A stretch of 61,306 nt of DNA from an uncultured Eubacteriales bacterium (GTDB lineage: Bacteria > Bacillota > Clostridia > Peptostreptococcales > Anaerovoracaceae), in NCBI GenBank assembly GCA_900315895.1, contig ONAY01000009.1, positions 1 through 61,306 on the forward strand, read 5' to 3'. The notes under the pieces were generated by a model. It was not told the origin of the DNA, made no database searches, and saw nothing but the letters and a program-made list of their open reading frames with translations. Made by a program: the position numbers and the translations under genes. Below are positions 32,484 through 41,802 of the stretch, in pieces (position 1 is the first letter of the stretch; each line of letters begins with the position of its first letter).

Positions 32484-32981
32484 ATGAAGACTATATATCT
32501 TGCAGGAGGGTGCTTCTGGGGTGCCCAGAAATATTTTGACCAGTTCACGGGAGTGATCTCGACAGAGGTGGGCTATGCCAACGGACCGGACAGGGAAGTG
32601 AGCTATGAGGAGGTCTGCAATGATTCAGGTCACGCTGAGACGGTCAGGATAGAATACGACGAAGACAAACTCCCTCTCAAAAAATTTCTTGGCTATTACT
32701 TCATGGTGATCGACCCCACTTCAGTAAACAAGCAGGGCGAGGATGAAGGCATCCAGTACCGCACAGGCATCTACTACACCGATGAGGAACAGCTTCCGGT
32801 GATCAGGGAAGTCTGCGCGGAAGTGTCGGATGAGGTTGGTCAGCCGCTGGCAGTGGAGGTGGAGCCATTGAGGAACTTCTTCACCGCTGAGGAATATCAC
32901 CAGAAGTACCTCGACAAGAACCCTGCGGGATACTGCCACATCCCCAAAAGGATGTTCGAAGTTGAGAAAAACGGCCTGTAA
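32484..32981 (+). CDS. msrA: Peptide-methionine (S)-S-oxide reductase
   Basis: This 165-residue protein has the catalytic GGCFWG motif with C10, and the conserved GYANG, GHAETV and YHQKYL segments. It repairs methionine-S-sulfoxide in proteins, with reducing power from thioredoxin. There is no fused MsrB domain, so the R-epimer reductase must lie elsewhere. It is cotranscribed with the MATE gene. GGAGG precedes the ATG. In an anaerobe it is a defence against transient oxygen. Confidence 0.95.
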   Translation: MKTIYLAGGCFWGAQKYFDQFTGVISTEVGYANGPDREVSYEEVCNDSGHAETVRIEYDEDKLPLKKFLGYYFMVIDPTSVNKQGEDEGIQYRTGIYYTDEEQLPVIREVCAEVSDEVGQPLAVEVEPLRNFFTAEEYHQKYLDKNPAGYCHIPKRMFEVEKNGL

Positions 32982-33004
32982 AAATCATAGCGGTGTATAA
33001 TGAC

Positions 33005-33028
33005 CCCCGAGGCCGGTTCCCGGGGTTT
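33005..33028 (+). terminator. Probable terminator after msrA
   Basis: CCCCGAGG... and CCGGGG pair and are followed by TTTCTG. The T-run is poor. Confidence 0.45.
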
Positions 33029-33051
33029 CTGTGCGCAAAAATATTTTTTTT

Positions 33052-33148
33052 GAAACCATGTCCGATTTCGGTGATTTTTTTAGTTAACTACTTATAGAGG
33101 GAAGGATGTGTGTATTGTTTGAGTTCACTCAAAGATAAGGAGGGAACA
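33052..33148 (+). promoter_or_regulatory. Shared upstream block and leader ORF of membrane paralog 2
   Basis: GAAACC.ATGTCCGATT (about 33052-33067) and TATAGAGGG (33094-33102) repeat the block seen before paralog 1. An open frame of ten codons with its own GAGGGAAGG site starts at ATG 33106 (MCVLFEFTQR) and stops at 33138, exactly where the ribosome binding site of the membrane gene begins. TTTGAG-TTCA-CTCAAA is a perfect hairpin inside it (33118-33133). This looks like a leader-peptide translational control element. Confidence 0.45.
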
Positions 33149-33541
33149 ATGAATATCAAAAGAATCTGCATCGCGCTTATTATGGCATTCCTTGCCTGCT
33201 CTGTTGGGACATGGGTCAGACCCGGCCCCGAGTCCGCGGGATTGAGTTTTGCAGATCAGCTGGGGTTTGTCATAATTCCTGTCCTCATCACGTTCATCGG
33301 GATATGGAATGAAACTATCGGATCGCGGAAGAGAATAGTTCTGATCGTTTTAGGCTATGCATCTCTCTACATTTCGGTTTATTTCCTGATAAAAAACAGC
33401 GGTCTGATGATGAATATCGGAAAGATCGATATGGCCGAAACCATCACCTGGCTTACCCCGTGGTTCTACATTGCAATGGCGGTAAGTGCAGTGTCGCTTC
33501 TTGCGGACATCCTTTATCTGGCAGGTAAAAAGGGCAGATAA
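33149..33541 (+). CDS. Small membrane protein, paralog 2
   Basis: This 130-residue protein starts at ATG 33149 with AAGGAGGGAACA in front; a longer reading from 33110 would be out of line with the paralog. It has four membrane helices and shares TWVRPGPESAGLS, ADQLGFVIIP, SGLMMNIGKI and TWLTPWFYIAMA with the protein at 30387-30785. The pair may have arisen by duplication. Function is unknown; conserved charged residues at helix ends suggest transport or a structural role. It is followed by a strong double hairpin terminator. Confidence 0.75.
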   Translation: MNIKRICIALIMAFLACSVGTWVRPGPESAGLSFADQLGFVIIPVLITFIGIWNETIGSRKRIVLIVLGYASLYISVYFLIKNSGLMMNIGKIDMAETITWLTPWFYIAMAVSAVSLLADILYLAGKKGR

Positions 33542-33560
33542 CGGCAAAAGGAGTAATTCA

Positions 33561-33599
33561 AAAAGCCCCTGACGGAAGCATGTTCCGAAAGGGGCTTTA
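33561..33599. terminator. Nested bidirectional terminator
   Basis: AAAGCCCC pairs with GGGGCTTT, and inside it CGGAA pairs with TTCCG around GCATG. It separates membrane paralog 2 from the convergent gene. Confidence 0.8.
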
Positions 33600-33609
33600 G
33601 TGTATGATC

Positions 33610-34146
33610 TTATTCCGTAGGGTCGAGGCTGCCGGTCTCAAGGTACCTTTTGGCAGACTCTTCATCCATGCCACATTCAGTGGTAAGCGCCTGAAGGATC
33701 AGATTACGGTAATCGTCACAGGGTTCATTCACAAAGGGGAGGTCATAGGCTGTAAGCGTGTAGACAGGGAGACCCTGATATTCACCAACACGGTGGCAGT
33801 CATCATACCAGCTGGGAATGTTGCTTTCCTGGTCCTGAACTTCCATAAGTTGTCCCCAGGTTATTTGGTAGAGGCGCATCAGCACATGGCCGCTTCCGTT
33901 TGGGTCGAAGAAAGCAACACCGCAATGATGCCATTTGGGAGAATCGTTTCCGAAATATATCCTTCCCTTGAAGGTTTTAATTTCAGAGGCAGACCAGGGC
34001 GTCTTGTCATTGCAGCCTTCGTAGTCCCTGTCCTGCGCTGCAAAGTATCCGCCGAAGATATAGTAACCGAATCTCTTTTCGCTGAGATTTGATCCGTAGC
34101 AGGCGTACCATACTCTGTCGGATGGGTCGTGGTTATATTCTGACAT
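33610..34146 (-). CDS. Gamma-glutamylcyclotransferase-like protein
   Basis: This 178-residue protein has WYACYGSNLSEKRF at residues 13-26, the YGSNL motif that binds the gamma-glutamyl group in GGCT/AIG2-like folds. Later segments (VYTLTAYDLPFVNEP) fit the rest of the fold. The catalytic glutamate cannot be placed with confidence. Relatives cleave gamma-glutamyl peptides to 5-oxoproline, or act on unknown amines. AAGGAGGT precedes the ATG on the minus strand. It stands alone. Confidence 0.7.
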   Translation of the reverse strand: MSEYNHDPSDRVWYACYGSNLSEKRFGYYIFGGYFAAQDRDYEGCNDKTPWSASEIKTFKGRIYFGNDSPKWHHCGVAFFDPNGSGHVLMRLYQITWGQLMEVQDQESNIPSWYDDCHRVGEYQGLPVYTLTAYDLPFVNEPCDDYRNLILQALTTECGMDEESAKRYLETGSLDPTE

Positions 34147-34213
34147 AAGCGTTTACCTCCTTGATTTGTTGTCCCCATTATATACCATCCGGAGGCCCAT
34201 GGCAAAATCCGGT

Positions 34214-34242
34214 TTGACATATCTATAGAATGACATTATAAT
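34214..34242 (+). promoter_or_regulatory. Perfect consensus sigma-A promoter
   Basis: TTGACA (34214-34219) and TATAAT (34237-34242) are separated by exactly 17 bases, so every position matches consensus. Transcription should start at about 34249, ten bases before a strong terminator. Confidence 0.85.
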
Positions 34243-34260
34243 ATGCATATATATAAATAG

Positions 34261-34318
34261 AACCCCTGGGTCTTTTTTTGTCTAAAAGGAAAGATCCTTG
34301 GGGTTTTTCTTTTTTTGT
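34261..34318 (+). terminator. Strong leader terminator (attenuator or end of a small RNA)
   Basis: AACCCCTGGGTCTTT pairs with AAAGATCCTTGGGGTT, with one T-T mismatch and one bulge, followed by TTTTTCTTTTTTTG. It lies between the perfect promoter and the J-domain gene, so most transcripts should end after about 60-70 bases unless the hairpin is prevented. Confidence 0.75.
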
Positions 34319-34341
34319 TTTAACTGAAAGGAGACAAAACA

Positions 34342-34887
34342 ATGAAAGACCCTTATGAGATCCTGGGCGTGAGGTCCGACGCTACAAAAGAACAGATCAA
34401 GACGGCGTTTCACAGGATAGCTATGGAGACCCACCCGGACAAAAACGGGGGAGACCCCATTAAGACGCAGAAGTTCCGGGACGCAACGGATGCCTATCAC
34501 TTCCTTATGGACGAGAATGAGAGAGCTGCCTACGATTACTACAATAAGACGCAGCCCCAGTATTCCGATGACTTCTACCAGGCGAAGACGGCAGAGAAAA
34601 AAGCGGAGTCCAGAAGGACGGAGGAGGAGTACCACAGAGCCTTTGAACATGAGAAAGAATGCATCCGTCAGGTGCTTCGCAGCCTTCCGCTGGCGTTGGC
34701 AGGTCTGCTCATAGGAGGCGGACTTACCCTTATATCGTATCTGATGGCCGAACCGGGAGGAACATACAGAGTGTTCACCGGACTGATAATTGCAGGAGGC
34801 CTTGCCTTGCTTAAGGGGCTGCTGGACATCTGGGTATCTGTCCGCACCATTCTGGAACTCAGGTATGAGATGAAGCACAGGCTTTAA
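34342..34887 (+). CDS. J-domain membrane protein
   Basis: This 181-residue protein has a J domain at residues 1-65 (DPYEILGVRSDATKEQIK, then HPD at 31-33 which contacts DnaK, then FRDATDAYHFL), a charged linker, and two hydrophobic helices in the last 70 residues. It lacks the G/F, zinc-finger and C-terminal domains of DnaJ, so it probably recruits DnaK to the membrane. AAAGGAG precedes the ATG. It lies behind the promoter-terminator pair, so expression probably depends on readthrough. Confidence 0.85.
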   Translation: MKDPYEILGVRSDATKEQIKTAFHRIAMETHPDKNGGDPIKTQKFRDATDAYHFLMDENERAAYDYYNKTQPQYSDDFYQAKTAEKKAESRRTEEEYHRAFEHEKECIRQVLRSLPLALAGLLIGGGLTLISYLMAEPGGTYRVFTGLIIAGGLALLKGLLDIWVSVRTILELRYEMKHRL

Positions 34888-34888
34888 G

Positions 34889-35770
34889 TCACAGGCTGGT
34901 CTGTTCCTTCACGTAATCTATGAATTTTTCTTCGATGGTGGGCAGGGGATGGCCTTTGAGCCAGACGAAAAGGTAGTTCAGTTCCCTGCCGGATCCTTCG
35001 ATCTTTTTGGAAATGATGGAGGAGTTCTCGACGTAGGCGGTCTCTGGGAAGATGCTGATACCCATGCCTCTTCCCGCCAGGGCCGCCGCATCCAGGTAAC
35101 TGTCCATCTCACAGATGATGTTGGGTTCGCTCTTGACCTCCCTGAACCATTTCGAAATGGAATCGATGGTGGCTCCGCGGCTTGGTACGATGAGGGGCTG
35201 ACCCACCAGCTGACTGACGGTGACGGTATCGCCCTGGATCTTCGCAAGGGGATGCTCCCTGCTCATCATGGCAGCCATGTTGTCACGTCCCACAGGGAAG
35301 GCGTTCAGGAGAGACTGGTCGTAGGGAGCGGTGATCACCGCAAGAGATATAATGCCGCTCCTCAGCTTCTCCAGAAGGTCGTCGCTGTTTCCGTCAAGTA
35401 TCCTGAAGCGGACTCTGGGGTATATCCTTGAGAAACCGTAGAACCAGCTTCCTGCTATGTCGGGTGCCAGGCCCTCCACAAGACCTAGGGAAATGGTCCC
35501 GGTCATGCCATCGTTCATGGACATGACTTCCGACTCTGCCTTCTCCGCAAGGTTCAGTATCTCCTTGGCTCTCCTGTAGAGAAGCCTGCCTGACTCCGTG
35601 ATCTCCAGCTGCCTGCGGCCTCTTATGAAAAGTCTGGTGTTGAGCTCTTCTTCCAGGTTCTTTATCTGGAGGCTCAGGGGAGGCTGGCTCAGGTTCAGTT
35701 TTCTGGCAGCCTTCGAGATGTTCAGTTCCTCTGCGACCGTAACGAAGTAAGAAAGTGCTTTGAGATCCAT
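34889..35770 (-). CDS. LysR-type transcriptional regulator
   Basis: This 293-residue protein has the LysR N-terminal winged HTH (residues 1-60, AEELNISKAARKLNLSQPPLSLQIKNLEEEL) in two parts, and the periplasmic-binding-like effector domain (residues 90-290). The group resembles CynR/OxyR-like LTTRs, which gives no effector. GGGAGG precedes the ATG on the minus strand. It is divergent from the purA operon across about 155 bases that hold a perfect inverted repeat, so that operon is its most likely target. Confidence 0.9.
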   Translation of the reverse strand: MDLKALSYFVTVAEELNISKAARKLNLSQPPLSLQIKNLEEELNTRLFIRGRRQLEITESGRLLYRRAKEILNLAEKAESEVMSMNDGMTGTISLGLVEGLAPDIAGSWFYGFSRIYPRVRFRILDGNSDDLLEKLRSGIISLAVITAPYDQSLLNAFPVGRDNMAAMMSREHPLAKIQGDTVTVSQLVGQPLIVPSRGATIDSISKWFREVKSEPNIICEMDSYLDAAALAGRGMGISIFPETAYVENSSIISKKIEGSGRELNYLFVWLKGHPLPTIEEKFIDYVKEQTSL

Positions 35771-35781
35771 GTTTCCTCCCT

Positions 35782-35812
35782 GGGGCGGATGTTTTGCTGT
35801 ACCTCCGCCCTT
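35782..35812 (-). other. Hairpin in the LysR gene leader
   Basis: GGGCGGA and TCCGCCC pair across a loop of about 15 bases. It lies in the 5' leader of the LysR mRNA and, on the other strand, would be followed by TTTTA. Confidence 0.4.
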
Positions 35813-35853
35813 TTAGCATACAAAAAATATATAATAAGCCTATGATTATATGT

Positions 35854-35884
35854 ATTTTACAATGAAATGGAGGGGTTGTAAAAT
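35854..35884 (+). promoter_or_regulatory. Perfect inverted repeat, likely LysR operator
   Basis: ATTTTACAA-N13-TTGTAAAAT, with nine-base perfect arms, lies 42 bases before the purA start and between the divergent genes. The T-N11-A type symmetry and the A/T-rich arms fit an LTTR site. Confidence 0.55.
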
Positions 35885-35926
35885 GATTTCTGTATTTGTT
35901 TGTATTTTGAACCACAGGAGTCAAAA

Positions 35927-37213
35927 ATGTCTAATTGCGCGATCGTTGGTATCAATTGGGGTGACGAAGGTAAAGGCCGGATGGTGGACCTTCTGACGAG
36001 TGACTATGATATCGTCGTACGGTATCAGGGCGGAGGAAACGCCGGACATACGGTGGTCAATGAAAAGGGCAGGTTCGCCCTCCATCTCCTTCCTTCAGGG
36101 ATAGTGAGAGATGGTGTCTCCAACGTCATAGGCAACGACGTAGCTCTGGATCCAGAGGTCCTTTGGAAGGAGATCGGATCGGTCAGAGCGAAGGGGGTCG
36201 AGGTGACCCCGGACAATCTAAAAATAAGCGAGAGGGCGTCTCTTCTTCTTCCCTGGCACAGGGAACTGGATTCTCTGGAAGAGTCCAGGCTGGCCGACCA
36301 CAGATACGGTTCGACCAAGCAGGGGATCGCGCCCTTTTATTCTGACAAATTTCAGAAAAAAACCGCCCTTGCCGGAGAACTCTCTGATCCCGCAGCACTC
36401 AAAAGACATCTCATGGAGATCATGGAATGGAAGAATCTCACCCTTGAAGGGGTATACGGCGCTGCGCCGTATACGGAAGAGATGCTGGACAGCTGGCTCA
36501 GTGACTACTGTGAGAAACTGACACCCTTTATCTGCGACACCGGCGATTATCTCAGAGAGGAGGCATCCAAAGGCAGGAACATCCTCTTCGAGGCGCAGCT
36601 GGGAGCCATGAGGGACATAGATTACGGCATATATCCCTACACCACATCTTCCAACACTCTCGCCGCCTACGCTCCCATCGGGTCCGGTTATCCCGAGGTC
36701 AGGCTGGACAGGGTGGTAGGCGTGGTCAAGGCGTACTCCACCTGTGTAGGCGAAGGCGCATTCGTATCCGAACTGTTCGGTGAGGAAGCCGAGGCTCTCA
36801 GACGTGCAGGCGGGGAATACGGAGCGACCACAGGCCGTCCCAGAAGAGTGGGCGCATATGATGCGGTGGCCACAGCCTATGGAGTCGAGGTCCAGGCCGC
36901 AACTGAGCTTGCGATCACCAAACTGGATGTCCTTAGCTACATGGAGAAAATACCCGTCTGCACAGCATACATTATCGATGGAAAAGAAGTCACAGGATTC
37001 CCGTTTCCTACGGATCTGGAAAGAGCGACCCCGAAGATCCGGTACATGAAGGGCTGGATGTGCGACATATCCAAAGCCAGGCAGTGGGATCAGCTTCCAC
37101 CTGAGGCCAGAGACTATGTCAGATACATAGAAGAGTCCGCAGGCCTTGGCGCCACATACATTTCGGTGGGGCCTGAGAGGGACAGCTACATCAGAAAGGA
37201 TAGAGAGGACTGA
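35927..37213 (+). CDS. purA: Adenylosuccinate synthetase
   Basis: This 428-residue enzyme joins IMP and aspartate using GTP, the first step from IMP to AMP. It has the N-terminal GTP site NWGDEGKGR (GDEGKG at 12-17), QGGGNAGHT, the IMP-loop GSTKQGIAP and the ATTGRPRRVG segment. ATG 35927 has CAGGAG seven bases upstream and an earlier in-frame codon lacks one. It starts a compact operon with purB, guaA, pyrG and glmS. The LysR regulator and its operator lie directly upstream. Confidence 0.96.
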   Translation: MSNCAIVGINWGDEGKGRMVDLLTSDYDIVVRYQGGGNAGHTVVNEKGRFALHLLPSGIVRDGVSNVIGNDVALDPEVLWKEIGSVRAKGVEVTPDNLKISERASLLLPWHRELDSLEESRLADHRYGSTKQGIAPFYSDKFQKKTALAGELSDPAALKRHLMEIMEWKNLTLEGVYGAAPYTEEMLDSWLSDYCEKLTPFICDTGDYLREEASKGRNILFEAQLGAMRDIDYGIYPYTTSSNTLAAYAPIGSGYPEVRLDRVVGVVKAYSTCVGEGAFVSELFGEEAEALRRAGGEYGATTGRPRRVGAYDAVATAYGVEVQAATELAITKLDVLSYMEKIPVCTAYIIDGKEVTGFPFPTDLERATPKIRYMKGWMCDISKARQWDQLPPEARDYVRYIEESAGLGATYISVGPERDSYIRKDRED

Positions 37214-37216
37214 GAC

Positions 37217-38632
37217 ATGGGAGACGTATACAGATCCATCCTGCCTGCGAGATATGCTTCAAGACAGATGGCCGAGCTGTTTTCGGATGACAGCAGATAC
37301 AGGACCTGGAGGAAACTTTGGGTGTCGCTGGCCAGGGCAGAATCCGTACTGGGACTGCCCATAACGGAAGATCAGGTAAGAGAGCTTGAACAAAACATAG
37401 AACCCATAGATTACGAATGTGCTGAACAGCGGGAGGCCGAGGTGCATCACGACGTGATGGCGCATGTTTTTGCCTTCGGCAAAGCGGCGCCGGGCGCAGC
37501 GGGGATCATTCATCTGGGCGCCACCAGTTGTTACGTCACGGACAATGCGGATCTGATTCTCTACCGTGACGCACTTGAGATATTGAGAGACAGGCTCATC
37601 AAATTGATAGCCATCCTTTGCAGATTCTCCAAGACATACAGTAATACGCCGGTGCTGGGATATACTCACTACCAGCCGGCACAGCCGGTGACTGTCGGAA
37701 AGAGGGCCTGTCTCTGGATACAGGATCTTAGAAGCGACCTGGACGAGATGGATTTCGTTCTTGAAAACCTATGCTTCCTGGGGTGCCGGGGGACGACGGG
37801 CACTGAGGCCAGCTTCATGGAGCTTTTCGGCGGAGATACTGACAGGATCGATGAGATGAACCGGATGATTGCAGGAGACTTCGGTTTCAGCCGGTGCTTT
37901 CCCATATCATCCCAGACATATCCGAGAAAGGTTGACGTGCGCATAATGAACTGCCTGTCCTCGCTGGCCCAGAGCATGTACAGGATGGCCACGGATATCA
38001 GGCTGATGCAGCATGACAGGATCCTGGAAGAACCGTTCTCTGACGGTCAGATAGGGTCTTCCGCAATGGCATACAAGAGGAATCCCATTCGCTGTGAGCG
38101 GATCTGTTCACTGTCAAGGTTCATCATGACAGATGCCTTCAACGCTGTTCAGACTGCATCAAGCCAGTGGCTGGAGAGGACTCTCGACGACTCTGCCAAC
38201 AGAAGACTGTCCATGCCTGAAGGTTTCCTGGCTGCAGACGCCATCCTCATGCTTGGAGCCTTCATTGCGTCGGGTCTCAGGGTTAACGTCGGAATGGCTG
38301 TGAGGTCTGTGGAGGAGCAGCTGCCCTTTATCGCCACCGAGGATATCCTCATGGAGGGTGTCAAAAGGGGCGGAGACAGACAGGCTCTTCACGAAGTGAT
38401 CAGGAGATGTTCCATGGAAGCATCGGAGGCCCTGGGGAACGGTGAAAAGTACGATCTCATAGATCGTCTCGCAAAAGAGACCTGCTTCCGTATGACGGAA
38501 GAGGAGATGAGGGGCCTCCTGGACCCCGGAAGGTTTACGGGCAGGGCTGAGGAGCAGACCCTGAGATACCTTAAGGAGATGGAACCGCTGACAGAGGGAG
38601 TGGATCTTACGGTGGAGGAGATAAAAGCATGA
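37217..38632 (+). CDS. purB: Adenylosuccinate lyase
   Basis: This 471-residue homotetrameric lyase converts adenylosuccinate to AMP and SAICAR to AICAR. The fumarase-superfamily signature GSSAMAYKRNP is near residues 281-291, and HLGATSCYVTDNAD and the TYPRKVD segment match PurB. It is three bases after purA and its stop overlaps guaA, so the genes are cotranscribed and coupled. Length is slightly above bacterial PurB and close to the animal-type group. Confidence 0.95.
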   Translation: MGDVYRSILPARYASRQMAELFSDDSRYRTWRKLWVSLARAESVLGLPITEDQVRELEQNIEPIDYECAEQREAEVHHDVMAHVFAFGKAAPGAAGIIHLGATSCYVTDNADLILYRDALEILRDRLIKLIAILCRFSKTYSNTPVLGYTHYQPAQPVTVGKRACLWIQDLRSDLDEMDFVLENLCFLGCRGTTGTEASFMELFGGDTDRIDEMNRMIAGDFGFSRCFPISSQTYPRKVDVRIMNCLSSLAQSMYRMATDIRLMQHDRILEEPFSDGQIGSSAMAYKRNPIRCERICSLSRFIMTDAFNAVQTASSQWLERTLDDSANRRLSMPEGFLAADAILMLGAFIASGLRVNVGMAVRSVEEQLPFIATEDILMEGVKRGGDRQALHEVIRRCSMEASEALGNGEKYDLIDRLAKETCFRMTEEEMRGLLDPGRFTGRAEEQTLRYLKEMEPLTEGVDLTVEEIKA

Positions 38633-40167
38633 GACAGCAAAAGATACTTGTTCTGGATTTCGGAGGACAGTACGATCAGCTGATAGCGAGAAGAGTCAGA
38701 GATCTGCATGTCTATGCGGAGATCAAGGAATATGACAGGGTAACGCTCAAAGAAATAGAGAACGAAGGATACAGGGGGATCATCTTCACGGGAGGTCCCA
38801 ACAGCGTCTACGGCGATGACGCGCCTCGTTTCGATGAGGGAATACTGGACCTCGGGATACCGGTCCTCGGGATCTGCTACGGCGCGCAGCTCATGGCGTA
38901 CATGGCAGGCGGCAAGGTTGGAGATGCCGGCGGTTCCGGAGAGTACGGAGAGGCTAGACTCAGCGTGGGAAGCGACATACTTTTTGAGGGCGTGCCAGAG
39001 GAAAGCCTGTGCTTCATGAGTCACCGCGACTCGATCATGGCCGTTCCGGAAGGGTTCAGGGTCACTGCTTCTACCGACAAGTGTCCGGTGGCAGCCATGA
39101 GCTCTGAAGAGAGAAAGCTTTATGCGGTACAGTTCCATCCGGAGGTAGAACACACCGAATACGGGAACCGGATGCTCTCGAATTTTTTGTTCGGGATATG
39201 CGGAGTGGACGGAAACTGGAGGATGGATGACTTCGTGGAGGAAAGCATAAGCCGTCTGAGAAAGGAACTGGACGGAAGGAAGGTTCTGCTGGGCCTTTCA
39301 GGAGGAGTGGATTCGTCCGTAGCTGCGGCTCTTCTGTCCAGGGCGATAGGAAAAGATCTGACCATGGTCTTCGTGGACCACGGCATGCTGAGGAAGAACG
39401 AGGCCGACATGGTGGAGAGAGTGTTCGGGAACATGTACGGTTCAAGGTTCATAAGGGTAGACGCGGCTGAAAAGTTTCTCGGAAAACTCCGGGGAGTGAG
39501 GGAACCCGAAGGCAAGAGAAAGATCATCGGAGAGGAATTCGTAAGAGTCTTCGAGGAACAGGCGAGGGAGGCAGGAGAGGCTGACGTCCTGGCTCAGGGC
39601 ACCATTTACCCGGACATAGTGGAGAGCGGCAAAGGAGGCTCCGCCACCATAAAAAGCCATCACAACGTAGGCGGACTTCCTGAATCCATGGATTTCAGGG
39701 ACATAGTGGAGCCCCTTAAGGAATTGTTCAAGGACGAGGTAAGGGAAGCAGGGAGAAAACTCGGGCTCCCGGAGGAACTGGTGATGCGCCAGCCCTTCCC
39801 GGGACCGGGCCTCGGCGTGAGGGTCATCGGAGAGGTGACACGCGAGAAACTGGAGACGGTAAGGGAAGCTGACGCCATCTTCAGAGAGGAAGTGGATAAA
39901 CTTCCTGCAGATAAACGGCCGGATCAGTATTTTGCGGTACTGACCGACACTCTGAGCGTTGGAGTCAAGGGCGACGGCAGAGCCTATGGACTGACCGTTG
40001 CCTTAAGAGCAGTTTATACCGACGATTTCATGACTGCGGAGTGGAGCAGGCTGCCATACGGAACAGTGGCCGCGGCCAGCCACAGGATAGCCAATGAGAT
40101 CCCGGGAGTAACAAGAGTGGTCTATGACGTCACTTCCAAACCGCCTGCTACGGTGGAATGGGAGTAG
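38629..40167 (+). CDS. guaA: GMP synthase (glutamine-hydrolysing)
   Basis: This 512-residue enzyme aminates XMP to GMP with glutamine and ATP. The class I amidotransferase part has [10 protein letters not shown] with C84 and the closing QFHPEVEHT. The ATP-pyrophosphatase part has [15 protein letters not shown] near residue 221, and the C-terminal dimerisation part has [13 protein letters not shown]. The ATG overlaps the purB stop. The order purA-purB-guaA puts both branches from IMP in one operon. Confidence 0.97.
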   Translation: MRQQKILVLDFGGQYDQLIARRVRDLHVYAEIKEYDRVTLKEIENEGYRGIIFTGGPNSVYGDDAPRFDEGILDLGIPVLGICYGAQLMAYMAGGKVGDAGGSGEYGEARLSVGSDILFEGVPEESLCFMSHRDSIMAVPEGFRVTASTDKCPVAAMSSEERKLYAVQFHPEVEHTEYGNRMLSNFLFGICGVDGNWRMDDFVEESISRLRKELDGRKVLLGLSGGVDSSVAAALLSRAIGKDLTMVFVDHGMLRKNEADMVERVFGNMYGSRFIRVDAAEKFLGKLRGVREPEGKRKIIGEEFVRVFEEQAREAGEADVLAQGTIYPDIVESGKGGSATIKSHHNVGGLPESMDFRDIVEPLKELFKDEVREAGRKLGLPEELVMRQPFPGPGLGVRVIGEVTREKLETVREADAIFREEVDKLPADKRPDQYFAVLTDTLSVGVKGDGRAYGLTVALRAVYTDDFMTAEWSRLPYGTVAAASHRIANEIPGVTRVVYDVTSKPPATVEWE

Positions 40168-40184
40168 AAAAGGAGGGATCCGGG

Positions 40185-41801
40185 ATGGCGAAATACATAT
40201 TCGTTACAGGAGGAGTCGTATCTGGCCTAGGCAAGGGCATTACGGCTGCTTCTCTTGGAAGGCTGCTTAAATCCAGAGGGCTGAAGGTGGCGGCTCAGAA
40301 GCTGGATCCATACATAAACGTGGATCCCGGCACCATGAGTCCCTATCAGCACGGTGAGGTCTACGTCACCGAGGACGGTGCGGAGACGGACCTGGATCTG
40401 GGGCACTACGAGAGGTTCATAGATGAGGACCTTAACAGGTTTTCAAACCTTACGTCGGGCAAGGTGTACTGGAACGTTCTGAACAAGGAGCGCAGAGGCG
40501 AGTATCTGGGTTCCACGGTCCAGGTGATACCCCACATAACCGACGAGATAAAGACCTTCATCTACCATGTGGGCAGAGAAACCGACGCGGACGTGGTCAT
40601 AACAGAGATCGGCGGCACCATCGGGGACATCGAGTCTCAGCCATTCATAGAGGCTGCCAGACAGCTTTCTCTGGAGGTGGGAAAGGAGAACTGCCTGTTC
40701 ATACATGTGACTCTGGTACCGTATCTGGAAGGTTCAGAGGAGCACAAGACCAAGCCCACACAGCATTCAGTCAAGGAACTGCAGGGCATGGGAATACATC
40801 CGGACATCATAGTGCTCAGGTGCAACAGACCGCTGGATGAGTCCATATTCAAAAAGATCTCTCTGTTCTGCAACGTGAAGCCGGACTGCGTCATCGAGAA
40901 CATAACGCTCCCCAACCTTTACGAAGCGCCTCTCATGCTGGAGAAAGCAGGGTTCTCGGGCATAGTTTGCAGGGAACTTGCGCTGGATGCTCCTGAACCC
41001 GACCTGGAGGAGTGGACCGCCATGGTGGACCGCATCAAAAACAGGCCCCTCACCGTAAAGATCGCCCTGGTGGGCAAGTACGTGGCTCTTCACGACGCCT
41101 ATCTGTCGGTGGCTGAAGCTCTGAGGCACGCGGGCTATCATCACAACACCCACATAAAGATCCTGTGGACGGATTCAGAGACCCTGACCCCTGAAAACAC
41201 TGCGGAAGTGCTCAGGGATGCGGACGGTATCATCGTACCGGGAGGTTTTGGCAGCCGGGGCATCGAGGGTATGATCAACGCCGAGCGCTACTCCAGGGAG
41301 AACCATGTTCCGTATTTCGGTATATGCCTTGGGATGCAGATAGCCGTGATCGAATTTGCGAGAAACGTTCTTGGTCTGGGGGATGCTGACTCGGGAGAGT
41401 TCAACGAGCTGAGCACCCACAAGGTCATCGACTTCATGCCCGGACAGAGCGACGACTTAGACAAGGGAGGGACCCTGAGGCTGGGGGCTTATCCCTGCGA
41501 TGTACAGGAGGGTACGGCCCTCAGGAAGTTCTACGGTGCGGATACCATATCCGAAAGGCACCGTCACAGATACGAATTCAACAACGATTACCGGGAGGCT
41601 TTCCGTGAAAACGGGATGGTGCTCTCGGGCATATCTCCGGACGGCAGACTGGTGGAAGCAGTGGAGCTTCCCGGAAGGGACTTCCACATAGGCGTCCAGT
41701 TCCATCCGGAATTCAAGAGCCGTCCCAACAGGCCCCATCCGCTGTTTCTGGGGTTCGTGGGAGCAGCGCTCAAACATTCTGACAATAGCGAGGAGAAATG
41801 A
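40185..41801 (+). CDS. pyrG: CTP synthase
   Basis: This 538-residue enzyme converts UTP to CTP with glutamine. The start is ATG 40185, 7 bases after AGGAGGG. The synthetase part begins [16 protein letters not shown] and includes [14 protein letters not shown]. The class I amidotransferase part has [16 protein letters not shown] near residue 380 and the closing HPEFKSRP. It is followed by glmS after one base. CTP synthase next to GMP synthase and GlmS groups glutamine-dependent amidotransferases under one promoter. Confidence 0.97.
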   Translation: MAKYIFVTGGVVSGLGKGITAASLGRLLKSRGLKVAAQKLDPYINVDPGTMSPYQHGEVYVTEDGAETDLDLGHYERFIDEDLNRFSNLTSGKVYWNVLNKERRGEYLGSTVQVIPHITDEIKTFIYHVGRETDADVVITEIGGTIGDIESQPFIEAARQLSLEVGKENCLFIHVTLVPYLEGSEEHKTKPTQHSVKELQGMGIHPDIIVLRCNRPLDESIFKKISLFCNVKPDCVIENITLPNLYEAPLMLEKAGFSGIVCRELALDAPEPDLEEWTAMVDRIKNRPLTVKIALVGKYVALHDAYLSVAEALRHAGYHHNTHIKILWTDSETLTPENTAEVLRDADGIIVPGGFGSRGIEGMINAERYSRENHVPYFGICLGMQIAVIEFARNVLGLGDADSGEFNELSTHKVIDFMPGQSDDLDKGGTLRLGAYPCDVQEGTALRKFYGADTISERHRHRYEFNNDYREAFRENGMVLSGISPDGRLVEAVELPGRDFHIGVQFHPEFKSRPNRPHPLFLGFVGAALKHSDNSEEK

Positions 41802-41802
41802 A

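Noticed and set aside
35771-35926. Purine riboswitch upstream of purA
   Set aside because: The region has no conserved purine aptamer core; it holds a hairpin and the LysR-type palindrome.
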